Part shown: one piece after another, positions 8,099 through 16,158 of the stretch
Layout of the letters: each line of letters begins with the position of its first letter
Numbering within the stretch: the stretch's first letter is position 1
Made by a program: the position numbers and the translations under genes
Notes under the pieces: generated by a model
Database searches by the model: none
What the model was told of the DNA's origin: nothing
What the model saw: the letters and a program-made list of their open reading frames with translations, nothing else
Source: Nodosilinea sp. LEGE 06152
GTDB lineage: Bacteria > Cyanobacteriota > Cyanobacteriia > Phormidesmidales > Phormidesmidaceae
Direction of reading: 5' to 3'
Assembly: GCF_015207525.1 (NCBI RefSeq)
Contig: NZ_JADEWR010000021.1
Span: forward strand, 44,271-108,270
DNA: 64,000 nucleotides

Positions 8099-8986
8099 AT
8101 GCTGTATCTATTTCTTCAGCTCATGAACATGATCAGCTTGTTTTTTATCTTTTTGATTTTCTCCTTTGTTCAGCCCGCTATTCAGCGCCGCCTAGTAGAA
8201 TCGCGACGCATCAGCGCCATTCGCAATCTAGAGCAGCAGCGAGGCAGCCGGGTAATTTTGCTCATTCATCGGCAGGAGTCAATTAGCCTGCTGGGCATTC
8301 CCATCTCCCGGTTCATCAATATCGAAGATTCTGAACAGATTTTGCGGGCCATTCGCCTCACGCCGTCGAACGTTCCCATTGACCTAATCCTGCATACCCC
8401 CGGTGGTCTGGTGCTGGCCACCGAGCAAATTGCCCGAGCGCTGCTGCGACACAGCGCCAAGGTGACCGTGTTTGTGCCTCACTACGCCATGAGCGGCGGC
8501 ACCATGTTAGCGATGGCCGCCGACGAAATTGTGATGGATGAAAACGCCGTTTTGGGGCCGGTGGATCCACAGTTGGGAAATGTGGCGGCAGCCAGCATTC
8601 TCACGGTGCTGGAGGCCAAACCGCCCGAAAAAATTGATGACCAAACCCTGGTTACCGCCGATTTGGCCCGCAAAGCGATCGCGCAGGTGCAGCAGTTTGT
8701 GCGCGCTCTGCTAGAAGATGCGATTCCTCAGCAGAAAGTCGATCCGGCCAACATTGACAAAATTATCGATCGCCTCACCACGGGCCAGGTTACCCACGAC
8801 TACCCGATCGCCGTGGAGGAGGCGACCGACATGGGCCTGCCAGTGACGGTGGGCCTGCCGCTGGAGATCTACAGCCTGATGGATCTCTACCCCCAACCGA
8901 TGGCGGGACGACCTACGGTGCAGTATATTCCCATGCCCTACCAGAATCGGCCATCGCTGCCGGTGGGGCAGGGGCGATCGGATTAA
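8099..8986 (+). CDS. SDH/ClpP-like membrane-anchored serine protease (DUF114 family)
   Basis: About 295 residues. An N-terminal membrane helix (LYLFLQLMNMISLFFIFLIF) is followed by a ClpP/crotonase-fold domain: DLILHTPGGLVLA, then FVPHYAMSGGTMLAMAADEI, where the serine of MSGGT is the probable nucleophile, then MDENAVLGPVDPQ. The family is annotated as serine dehydrogenase proteinase or a SppA-like protease and probably cuts membrane-linked peptides. The frame is open back to 7898, but family length and the membrane helix point to ATG 8099; no strong ribosome-binding site decides it. Confidence 0.82.
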   Translation: MLYLFLQLMNMISLFFIFLIFSFVQPAIQRRLVESRRISAIRNLEQQRGSRVILLIHRQESISLLGIPISRFINIEDSEQILRAIRLTPSNVPIDLILHTPGGLVLATEQIARALLRHSAKVTVFVPHYAMSGGTMLAMAADEIVMDENAVLGPVDPQLGNVAAASILTVLEAKPPEKIDDQTLVTADLARKAIAQVQQFVRALLEDAIPQQKVDPANIDKIIDRLTTGQVTHDYPIAVEEATDMGLPVTVGLPLEIYSLMDLYPQPMAGRPTVQYIPMPYQNRPSLPVGQGRSD

Positions 8987-9059
8987 AGGGTGGGCTTGTA
9001 GATGAGTGAGAGGGATGCTTAAAGCAACGTCGTCAGACATACGGGGTACACGTACCACT

Positions 9060-9524
9060 ATGAAAAGGGTTTTACTTACGGGAATGTCTGGAACGGGTAA
9101 GTCGAGCGTTATTGAGGCACTTCGTAAGCGTGGACTTAGAGCGATCGATCTAGACGAGCCAGGCTGGTCGGAGCACGACGATGAGGGCAACCAACAATGG
9201 TGCGAACCGCGTGTGCAAGAAGCATTAGAATCGGCTGGTGATGACACGCTATTTCTTAGCGGATGTGCAGAGAACCAAGTGAAGTTCTATCCCCAACTTA
9301 CTGACATCATCTTGTTAAGTGCGCCAGCCGAGGTGCTTGAGGAACGCTTGAAAACCAGAACTAACAACCCCTACGGCAGGCGACCAGAGGAACTTGCAGA
9401 AGTTCTTTACTATCTTGAAACGGTTGAGCCGTTGCTGCGACGTGGAGCTACATGCGAGATCGAGACGACTATACCTCTCGACCAAGTTGTCGAAGAGGTT
9501 CTGGAGCATGTATGCCTAAGCTAG
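9060..9524 (+). CDS. P-loop kinase of the AAA/shikimate-kinase-like family
   Basis: 154-residue protein with a Walker A motif GMSGTGKSS at residues 8-16 and an NMP-kinase-like layout: RGLRAIDLDEPGW, DTLFLSGCAENQVKFYPQ, LLSAPAEVLEERLKTRTNNPYG as a lid-like segment. The acceptor substrate is unknown. I recall close look-alikes mainly in actinobacteria and other soil bacteria. Base composition is clearly lower in GC (about half) than its neighbours and codon use differs, consistent with lateral transfer. ATG 9060 begins directly at the first beta strand; an earlier ATG at 9006 would add 18 residues with no counterpart. Confidence 0.75.
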   Translation: MKRVLLTGMSGTGKSSVIEALRKRGLRAIDLDEPGWSEHDDEGNQQWCEPRVQEALESAGDDTLFLSGCAENQVKFYPQLTDIILLSAPAEVLEERLKTRTNNPYGRRPEELAEVLYYLETVEPLLRRGATCEIETTIPLDQVVEEVLEHVCLS

Positions 9525-9601
9525 CCTCTGCTTCAGTCCTGTTCCCCCATAACCTCAATGCGCTCGACCGCTCAGAGGTTATCTGTAGGTGTTCAAGGCT
9601 A

Positions 9602-10696
9602 TCACGGTGAGTGATTGGGATCGGCCAAGTAATTGACGATCGCGCTCGCAATTTGCTCGTTGCCATGTTTGGCGATCGCCTGTGTCCGGCGGGGCGGGTG
9701 TAGCGGCTGGCGCAAAAAGTCCCATTCGCCGTGGAAAAATTCGTCTGGGGTTAAGACTTGGTGCCAGCTATGGTCCTGCATGCCGTTGACCAGCACCGGG
9801 CCTTCGGCAAAGTCGTTGCGGGTAATGGTGACAATCGGCAGGTTTAGGCGGCAGGCTTCGGAGAAGGTGCTAAACCCCGGCTTTGACACCACCCGACCAC
9901 ATAGGGGCATCACATCCACGGGGCGAAACCCCTGCCGAGGCACCTTAAACAGGTTGGGCAAGTCAGGCGCGTCGTGGTCGAAAGTGAGAAACTGCCAGTC
10001 TGGAAACTGAGCCAGGCGATGGTAGGGAATGCTCTGCAAGCTCAGTCCGCCAAAGGTGAGCAAAACCGTGCGCGATTGAGGGGTTTGGAGCTGCCACTGG
10101 GTTCTGAGAGCATCTGGCTCGTAGCGGGGCGTACCGCCAGTGAGACCGACATTTTCGAGCGTGGGGAAGGCGGTCATGGGCTCGTGAAAGGGCAGCCGAA
10201 ACAGGCGATCGCACTGGCGAAAGCAGTCGCCAATCCAGTCGGCGATCGCGGTGAACTCGGGGCCAAAGGCTCGGTAGATGAAGTCCCAACCAAAGTTGCT
10301 CATCATCCAGCAGGGGATGTCGGCGGCATGGGCGATCGCGGTTGCCAGGGGCGGAATATCGGCCAGCACCAGATCTACTTTCCGCTGCTTGAGATAGGCC
10401 GCTTCGGCAGCAACGGTAGCCTGCTGGTGAGACTGAATAGACCGTAGCTTGGCCAGGGTAGCGGGCAAATCCATCCTCAAGCTGTCGGGCTGAATCACCC
10501 CAATATCAAAGGCGACCGGCCGATACTCGTACTCTACCGGTAAGTATTCATCGAGCAGCCACTGGGGCGCTGTCGTTGCCATCACCAGATCTACCTCAGG
10601 CCACAGGGCTTTGACCGCAGCCGCGACGGCAGCAGCCCGAGTCGCATGGCCAAAGCCGTGGTTAGTAATCGCGACATAGAGGGTAGGACGGGACAT
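9602..10696 (-). CDS. GT-B fold glycosyltransferase-like protein
   Basis: 364 residues with a MurG/UGT-like layout. An N-terminal Rossmann half begins LYVAITNHGFGHATRAAAVA (GxGHxxR loop). The C-terminal half has VLLTFGG, FRPVDVMPLCGRVVSKPGFSTFSEACRLNLPIV, the nucleotide-sugar binding region with the GxSTxxE pattern. It probably transfers a sugar in the cytoplasm; donor and acceptor are unknown. An upstream in-frame TTG would add seven residues; ATG 10696 is preferred. It lies 70 bases after ftsH on the same strand, beyond ftsH's terminator. Confidence 0.8.
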   Translation of the reverse strand: MSRPTLYVAITNHGFGHATRAAAVAAAVKALWPEVDLVMATTAPQWLLDEYLPVEYEYRPVAFDIGVIQPDSLRMDLPATLAKLRSIQSHQQATVAAEAAYLKQRKVDLVLADIPPLATAIAHAADIPCWMMSNFGWDFIYRAFGPEFTAIADWIGDCFRQCDRLFRLPFHEPMTAFPTLENVGLTGGTPRYEPDALRTQWQLQTPQSRTVLLTFGGLSLQSIPYHRLAQFPDWQFLTFDHDAPDLPNLFKVPRQGFRPVDVMPLCGRVVSKPGFSTFSEACRLNLPIVTITRNDFAEGPVLVNGMQDHSWHQVLTPDEFFHGEWDFLRQPLHPPRRTQAIAKHGNEQIASAIVNYLADPNHSP

Positions 10697-10718
10697 AGCA
10701 TTCTTGTTTAAAGGCAAA

Positions 10719-10745
10719 AAGGCCCGCCTTACTCAGGCGAGCCTT
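10719..10745 (-). terminator. ftsH terminator
   Basis: Stem AAGGCCCGCC (10719-10728) with GGCGAGCCTT (10736-10745), one internal mismatch, followed on the minus strand by TTTTTGCCTTT. It lies 21 bases after the ftsH stop codon and separates ftsH from the glycosyltransferase gene. Confidence 0.75.
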
Positions 10746-10765
10746 ACCATCGTCAGGGCAACACC

Positions 10766-12652
10766 TTACAGCTGGGGCACAAACTGCTGCTTGTCGGGTA
10801 CCACCGTGTATTCCGAAACAATCTGACGGAACTCATCACCGTCGATGGTCTCGCGCTCGACCAGCAGATCGACGAGGCGATCGACCAGGGCGCGATTTTC
10901 CTCCATGATGCGCTTGGCGTTGGAGTAGCAGTGCTCGACAATGGTGCGCACCTGGCCATCAATGCGCGACGACACCTCTTCAGAATATTCTGAACGAGAG
11001 AGCCAATCGCGGCCCAGGAATACCTCGCCCTGGGAGCTTTCGAGTGACAGAGGGCCGAGGTCAGACATACCAAACCGGGTTACCATCTGCCGCGCCATGT
11101 TGCTGACCTGTTGCAGGTCGTTACCGGCTCCGGTGGTCACCTCTGCGTCGCCAAAGATCACGTCTTCAGCGGCGCGTCCGCCCAGGGCACCAGTAATGCG
11201 GGCCAGAATTTGAGCGCGAGAAATCAGCATCTGCTCTTCGCTGGGGGTGAACCAGGTCAAGCCCTGGGCCTGCCCACGGGGAATCAGCGTCACCTTTTGC
11301 ACTGGGTCATGGTCTTTGACCAGAGTACCAATGATGGCGTGACCAATTTCGTGGTAGGCAATTAGTCGCTTGCTCTTGCTGTCAACTAGAGGCGTGCCCT
11401 CCATACCGGCGATCACGCGGTCTACGGCATCGTCTACCTCAGCCATGGTGATGGCCTCTTTGCGGCGGCGAGCGGTGAGAATGGCGGCCTCGTTGAGCAG
11501 GTTAGCCAGGTCAGCGCCGGTAAAGCCGGGAGTGCGACGGGCGATTGTCTCTAGGGAAATGTCTTCAGACAGCTTTTTGTTGCGGGCGTGAACGCCAAGG
11601 ATTTCGACTCGGCCTTTGATATCGGGCGGGTCAACCATCACCTGGCGATCGAAGCGACCGGGACGCAGCAGGGCCGAGTCAAGCACGTCGGCCCGGTTGG
11701 TGGCCGCGATGATGATGATGCCGGTGTTGCCCTCAAAGCCATCCATCTCGGTGAGCAGCTGGTTGAGGGTTTGCTCGCGCTCGTCGTTGCCGCCGCCAAT
11801 GCCCGCACCCCGCTGCCGACCGACAGCGTCAATTTCATCGATAAAGATGATGCAGGGAGCGTTTTCTTTGGCTTTTTTGAACAGGTCGCGCACGCGGGAG
11901 GCCCCCACGCCGACGAACATTTCCACAAACTCAGAACCAGAGATGCTGAAGAAGGGCACGCCTGCTTCGCCTGCGATCGCCTTAGCTAGCAGCGTTTTAC
12001 CCGTTCCTGGAGGCCCAACCAGCAGCACGCCTTTGGGAATGCGCGCCCCGATCGCCGTAAAGCGCTCGGGCTTCTTCAAGAAGGTGACAACTTCTTCTAG
12101 TTCTTCTTTGGCTTCGTCAATACCGGCTACATCGTCGAACATGATGCCGGTCTTGGCTTCCATCATGAAGCGAGCCTTAGACTTACCAAAGTTCATCGCC
12201 TGACCAGGGCCACCCATGCCACCATTCGAGCGGCGGAACAAGAAGAACAGGCCCCCAATCAACAGCAGCGGAAACAGCAGGTTGCCCAGGGCACCCACTA
12301 GAGCACCGTCGTTGCGCGGCGGGTGGGAGTCGAGGCTGATGTTGGCGGTGCGCAGACGGCTGACCAGGTCCGGAGAGTTGCCCGGCAGATCGACGCGCCA
12401 GCGCATAACCCGGTTGTCGAGGTCGGGGTCTACGGCTTCTACAATGGCGGTGCGGCCACCGTCGTAAAGGTCAACCGCCGTTACCCGCCCAGCATCGAGA
12501 TAGTCGAGAAAGCGACCATAGGTAAGGCGGGTATTGGCCGCATTTAGCCCCATGTCAGCGGGGGCTGACGAAAACGCTCCTTGCCACAAGAAAAACCCTA
12601 TTACCAAAAGCGGCAGGGTCCACAGTAAGGCTACTCGCCACGAAAATTTCAT
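10766..12652 (-). CDS. ftsH: ATP-dependent zinc metalloprotease FtsH
   Basis: 628 residues. Two membrane segments near the N-terminus (about 8-26 and 118-138) flank a lumenal/periplasmic domain. Then comes the AAA+ module with Walker A GPPGTGKT, Walker B IIFIDEID and the second region of homology NRADVLDSALLRPGRFDR, and an M41 protease domain with the zinc motif HEIGH. It forms hexamers in the thylakoid or plasma membrane and degrades damaged membrane proteins. The N-terminus resembles cyanobacterial FtsH2, which removes photodamaged D1, but this subtype is my inference. GAGG lies 8 bases before the ATG. Confidence 0.96.
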   Translation of the reverse strand: MKFSWRVALLWTLPLLVIGFFLWQGAFSSAPADMGLNAANTRLTYGRFLDYLDAGRVTAVDLYDGGRTAIVEAVDPDLDNRVMRWRVDLPGNSPDLVSRLRTANISLDSHPPRNDGALVGALGNLLFPLLLIGGLFFLFRRSNGGMGGPGQAMNFGKSKARFMMEAKTGIMFDDVAGIDEAKEELEEVVTFLKKPERFTAIGARIPKGVLLVGPPGTGKTLLAKAIAGEAGVPFFSISGSEFVEMFVGVGASRVRDLFKKAKENAPCIIFIDEIDAVGRQRGAGIGGGNDEREQTLNQLLTEMDGFEGNTGIIIIAATNRADVLDSALLRPGRFDRQVMVDPPDIKGRVEILGVHARNKKLSEDISLETIARRTPGFTGADLANLLNEAAILTARRRKEAITMAEVDDAVDRVIAGMEGTPLVDSKSKRLIAYHEIGHAIIGTLVKDHDPVQKVTLIPRGQAQGLTWFTPSEEQMLISRAQILARITGALGGRAAEDVIFGDAEVTTGAGNDLQQVSNMARQMVTRFGMSDLGPLSLESSQGEVFLGRDWLSRSEYSEEVSSRIDGQVRTIVEHCYSNAKRIMEENRALVDRLVDLLVERETIDGDEFRQIVSEYTVVPDKQQFVPQL

Positions 12653-13096
12653 ACCTATGGCCTCTATTGACTAACGTGCACAGTGTTAACGGAGCTTCGT
12701 TAACAGATTTTCAGTTAACGGTTTTTGACCGAGCTTGGCCCTACGTCTATGATGCCTGGAACAGGGTGTTACCGGGTATTAGCGTGGTAGAACCAAAAAG
12801 CGGCAGGAAATTATGAGATAAATCTTTACTTAATGTAACGTAAGCTGTGGAACTCGGGCAAACCCAAGCTGGAATTAGCGACACCTGGGGGCAACACCCC
12901 ACAGATGCATAGCGTTTGCCTAACTTCTCCTCTACTGTTTACTTTAGCGGGTTATCGGGCTGAGAGTGCTGCCGCTCAAACCCAGCCGGGTTTTTATCGA
13001 GACGTTCCACCGGGCTGGGTTCGCGTTCTTGACCAGGACAATTTCTTCAATGGAATACGTTCGCTTAGAAACGTTTTGAGGCCCAGGAGGCCTTAG
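12653..13096. other. Divergent promoter region between ftsH and an MFS gene
   Basis: 444 bases without a convincing gene. Near ftsH lies an inverted repeat GTTAACG-N6-CGTTAAC (12685-12704) with a third copy GTTAACGG (12714-12721), a possible operator. On the minus strand CATAAT near 12811 could be a -10 box. A 63-codon ORF reaching 13096 is not convincing. Confidence 0.5.
12685..12721. promoter_or_regulatory. Three GTTAACG boxes upstream of ftsH
   Basis: GTTAACG, six bases, CGTTAAC forms a perfect 7-bp dyad, and 9 bases further AGTTAACGG repeats the half-site. The group lies 33-70 bases upstream of the ftsH start, suitable for a regulator binding in the leader or promoter. No known cyanobacterial regulator is assigned to this motif by me. 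Confidence 0.4.
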
Positions 13097-14299
13097 ATGC
13101 AACCTCGCCACCCTGAAACTGTTTGGGTCAAAGCTACTCTGCTACTGGTCAGCACTCTGACCGTCATGGCCGGGGCCACGATCGCTGCCTCACTACCCAC
13201 TATGCGCCAGCACTTTGCGGAGGTGCCCAACGCCGACTACTGGGTGAGGCTAGTGCTGACGGTGCCGGCCCTGTTTATCGCCCTGGGTGCCCCGATCGCA
13301 GGCACAATTATCGATCGCTTTGGGCGCAAGCGCTGGCTGGCGTTGTCGGTATTCACCTACGGCTTGGCCGGCAGTTCAGGTTTCTTTCTAAATGATATTG
13401 GGTGGATTTTGGTCGGGCGACTGGTGCTGGGCCTGAGCGTAGCGGGCATTATGACCACCGCCACTACCCTGGTTGCCGACTATTACCTGGGGGTTGCCCG
13501 AGCCCGATTTTTGGGGGTGCAGGCGGCGTTTATGGCGCTGGGCGGCGTGCTGTTTCTCACTCTAGGTGGCTACCTGGCCGACGTTAGCTGGCGGTTGCCG
13601 TTTTTGATTTACCTGACGGCCTGGCTGCTGCTGCCGCTGGTGCTGCTGGTGTTGCCCGAGCCGGTGCGGGTCAGCCGCGCCGAGGCCAAGGCCTTGGCCA
13701 CTGCCCACCCCGAAACCGTTCCGTGGACCTTGCTGGGGGCAACCTTTGCGATCGCCCTGCTCACCCAAATCGTGTTCTACATGATTCCGGTGCAGCTGCC
13801 GTTCTATTTGCAGCAGCTGAGTGGTGCCAACGGGTCGCAGAGCGGGCTCGCGATCGCCCTGGCCACCCTGGCCGCTGCCAGCAGCTCGCTCAGTTACCAA
13901 AAACTCAAGGCGCGGTTCACCTTTACCGCCATCTACGCTCTGGCCTTTGGGCTGATGGGGGTGGGCTACCTGGTGATCAGCCAAGCGACGAGCTATGGGG
14001 GTGTGCTGGTGGGGCTGGCGATCGCAGGTCTGGGCCTAGGCCTCTTTACCCCCAATATGACCGTTTGCCTCACGTCGGCTACCCCAGAAGCCCTGCGAGG
14101 CCGCATTCTGGGCGGCCTCACCACCAGCTTTTTCTTTGGCCAGTTTATATCGCCGCTGGTCAGTCAGCCCCTCAGCCAGCAGCTAGGTCTGGCCGCCACC
14201 TACGGTTTGGCCGGGGGTCTTATGCTGCTGCTGGGGGCCATTACCTTGGGGGTAATGGCCCACTGGCGAAGGCTAGCTCAGCGCCAGCGCCTCCTTTAG
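13097..14299 (+). CDS. MFS transporter (drug-efflux type)
   Basis: 400 residues with about 12 predicted membrane helices. The MFS signature between helices 2 and 3 is visible as GTIIDRFGRKRWLA, and helix 4-5 has GRLVLGLSVAGIMTTATTLVADYY. It would export a small hydrophobic compound or sugar by proton antiport across the inner membrane; substrate unknown. AGGAGG lies 7 bases before the ATG. The C-terminus overlaps convergent gltX by 27 bases. Confidence 0.88.
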   Translation: MQPRHPETVWVKATLLLVSTLTVMAGATIAASLPTMRQHFAEVPNADYWVRLVLTVPALFIALGAPIAGTIIDRFGRKRWLALSVFTYGLAGSSGFFLNDIGWILVGRLVLGLSVAGIMTTATTLVADYYLGVARARFLGVQAAFMALGGVLFLTLGGYLADVSWRLPFLIYLTAWLLLPLVLLVLPEPVRVSRAEAKALATAHPETVPWTLLGATFAIALLTQIVFYMIPVQLPFYLQQLSGANGSQSGLAIALATLAAASSSLSYQKLKARFTFTAIYALAFGLMGVGYLVISQATSYGGVLVGLAIAGLGLGLFTPNMTVCLTSATPEALRGRILGGLTTSFFFGQFISPLVSQPLSQQLGLAATYGLAGGLMLLLGAITLGVMAHWRRLAQRQRLL

Positions 14300-15715
14300 A
14301 CGGGTCGCGTCAAATCCGCGCTGCCGCAGAATCAGCCACGATTCCATCAGGTCTGGCCCCTGCAGGGCACCCATCAGCGCCGCCCGCAGCGATTTCATCA
14401 CCAGCCCTTTTTTGACCCCCTGGGCCTTAGTCACGTCATTCACCAGCGCCTTGAGGTCGTCGATGGTAGCGGGGGATTGTGCCGTCAAGCCGTCCAGAAT
14501 GCCCTGTAGGACAGCGGGCACTCCTTCAAGCTGCACCTGGGCCTTGGCATCGTCGGCAAAGCCAACAGTTTCGGTGAAGAAAAAGCGGCTCTGCTCTACC
14601 ACATCGGTGAGCCGGGTCAGGCTGGGGGCGAGCATCGCCATCATGGGCACAAGCCAGCTTTGGTCGGCCTCAGCGTCAACAACATAGCCCGCCTCTTGAA
14701 GGTAGGGCAGCACTAGCTCTAGCAGGGCGGCAGGCTCCATCGCGTGCAGATACTGGCTGTTGAGCCAGTCGAGCTTATCCCAGTCGAACTTGGCTCCGGC
14801 TTTGTTGACGCGATCGAAGCCGAATCGCTTGGCGGCTTCATCAAGGGTGAACTGCTCGGCGGCGTCGGGAGCCGACCAGCCCAGCAGGGTCATGTAATTG
14901 ACCAGGGCCGGGGCCACAAAGCCCATTTTTTGAAAGTCAGAGATGGAGGTGACGCCATCGCGCTTAGAGAGCTTCTGACCCGTTTGATTCAAAATCAGCG
15001 GCGTGTGGGCGAACTCTGGCACCGCCGCACCCAGCGCTTCGTAAAGCAAAATTTGCTTGGCGGTGTTGGCAATGTGATCTTCACCACGAATCACATGGGT
15101 AATGGCCATGTCGATGTCATCGACAACCACAGCCAGGTTGTAGAGGGGCTGACCAATAGTGCTGGCGGAGGAGGCCCGCGCTACCACCATGTCGCCGCCC
15201 AGATCGCTAGCCTGCCAGGTCACCGTGCCGCGCACCATATCGTTCCACGCAATAGTGCGGCTGTCGTCAATTTTGAAGCGAATCACCGCCGGACGGCCCT
15301 CAGCTTCGAAGGCGGCCTGCTGGTCGGGGGTGAGATCGCGGTGGCGGTTGTCGTAGCGGGGGGCATGGCCTCTGGCTTTCTGGGTCTCGCGCATGGTTTC
15401 TAACTCTTCGGGGGTGTCGTAGGCGCGATAGGCCATACCCGCATCCAGTAGAGTTTGAATGGCCTGACGGTAGAGGTCGAGCCGCTGCGACTGGAAGAAG
15501 GGGCCTTCGTCCCACTCCATGCCGAGCCACTTGAGGCCGGAGAGAATGTTTTCGGTAAATTCTGGCTTGGATCGCTCTTCGTCGGTGTCTTCGATGCGGA
15601 GAATGAACTGGCCGCCCTTGTGGCGGGCAAACAGCCAGTTGAACACAGCGGTGCGGGCGGTACCAATGTGCAGAGTTCCCGTGGGGCTAGGGGCAAGGCG
15701 AACGCGAACGGTCAT
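14273..15715 (-). CDS. gltX: Glutamyl-tRNA synthetase
   Basis: 480-residue class I synthetase charging tRNA-Glu, which also feeds tetrapyrrole (chlorophyll) synthesis. The ATP-binding HIGH motif is LHIGT in RLAPSPTGTLHIGTARTA, and the KMSKS motif is KLSKRDG near residue 250. The C-terminal anticodon-binding helices are complete. Cyanobacterial GluRS is usually non-discriminating and also charges tRNA-Gln, later amidated by GatCAB; that is family knowledge. It overlaps the MFS gene tail to tail. Confidence 0.97.
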   Translation of the reverse strand: MTVRVRLAPSPTGTLHIGTARTAVFNWLFARHKGGQFILRIEDTDEERSKPEFTENILSGLKWLGMEWDEGPFFQSQRLDLYRQAIQTLLDAGMAYRAYDTPEELETMRETQKARGHAPRYDNRHRDLTPDQQAAFEAEGRPAVIRFKIDDSRTIAWNDMVRGTVTWQASDLGGDMVVARASSASTIGQPLYNLAVVVDDIDMAITHVIRGEDHIANTAKQILLYEALGAAVPEFAHTPLILNQTGQKLSKRDGVTSISDFQKMGFVAPALVNYMTLLGWSAPDAAEQFTLDEAAKRFGFDRVNKAGAKFDWDKLDWLNSQYLHAMEPAALLELVLPYLQEAGYVVDAEADQSWLVPMMAMLAPSLTRLTDVVEQSRFFFTETVGFADDAKAQVQLEGVPAVLQGILDGLTAQSPATIDDLKALVNDVTKAQGVKKGLVMKSLRAALMGALQGPDLMESWLILRQRGFDATRLKEALALS

Positions 15716-16158
15716 GGGGTTTCCTGCACTCTCAACAAAGGTTTCTAGACAGTCTCCTATTTTAGAGGGTTGGGGCGTTGGCCCTCAAGGCCAGTCCTTG
15801 ACTATCGCATTGAGGATGAAAGCCTAAATCTCGGTAATAGGGAGGTGATGCGTAGGGTGCATTCGCGAAGCAATGCACCACCTAGGTTTTCTGTAGGAGC
15901 GGCGCACAATCCTGGGTAAAGGCCAAACCTACCGCTGGGGCCATTTCGCTGGCCCCAGCCCCCGGCTGCGCGCGTCCTGCGGCCTACGACAAGGACGTTC
16001 CGTCGTCCTTGACCTCCCGGAAAGGAGCGGCTGATCATCGGTTTAAACCTCTGTTCGCCAATGAGCTTGTAGGCAACATCCAATCTTAAGATTTTCAGAT
16101 CCTAGCTGCTTTTTGCCACCATTCTCTCCCGTTCCCTCATCTCCCTATATCTCTTCAC
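15716..16158. other. Hairpin-rich intergenic region
   Basis: 443 bases, no convincing gene. It holds several perfect hairpins: 15856-15863/15872-15879 (GGTGCATT/AATGCACC), 15934-15943/15950-15959 (GCTGGGGCCA/TGGCCCCAGC) and AAGGACG/CGTCCTT near 15991-16011. A 21-base stretch at 15791-15811 nearly matches 21773-21793. The end (16115-16160) is a pyrimidine-rich tract like those at 31630, 46440, 55250 and 57360. It looks like a nest of dispersed repeats. Confidence 0.5.
15856..15879. repeat. Short palindromic repeat of cyanobacterial type
   Basis: GTAGGGTGCATTCGCGAAGC then AATGCACC: an 8-bp stem with a CGCGAAGC loop. Such GTAGGGTGC...GCACC hairpins are common dispersed elements in filamentous cyanobacteria. 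Only one clear copy was found in the window. Confidence 0.55.

Noticed and set aside
12905..13096. 63-codon ORF ending just before the MFS gene
   Set aside because: No Shine-Dalgarno, no recognisable sequence, and it lies in the divergent promoter region.
15802..16083. 93-codon minus-strand ORF
   Set aside because: It is built from hairpin repeats and has no protein-like composition.
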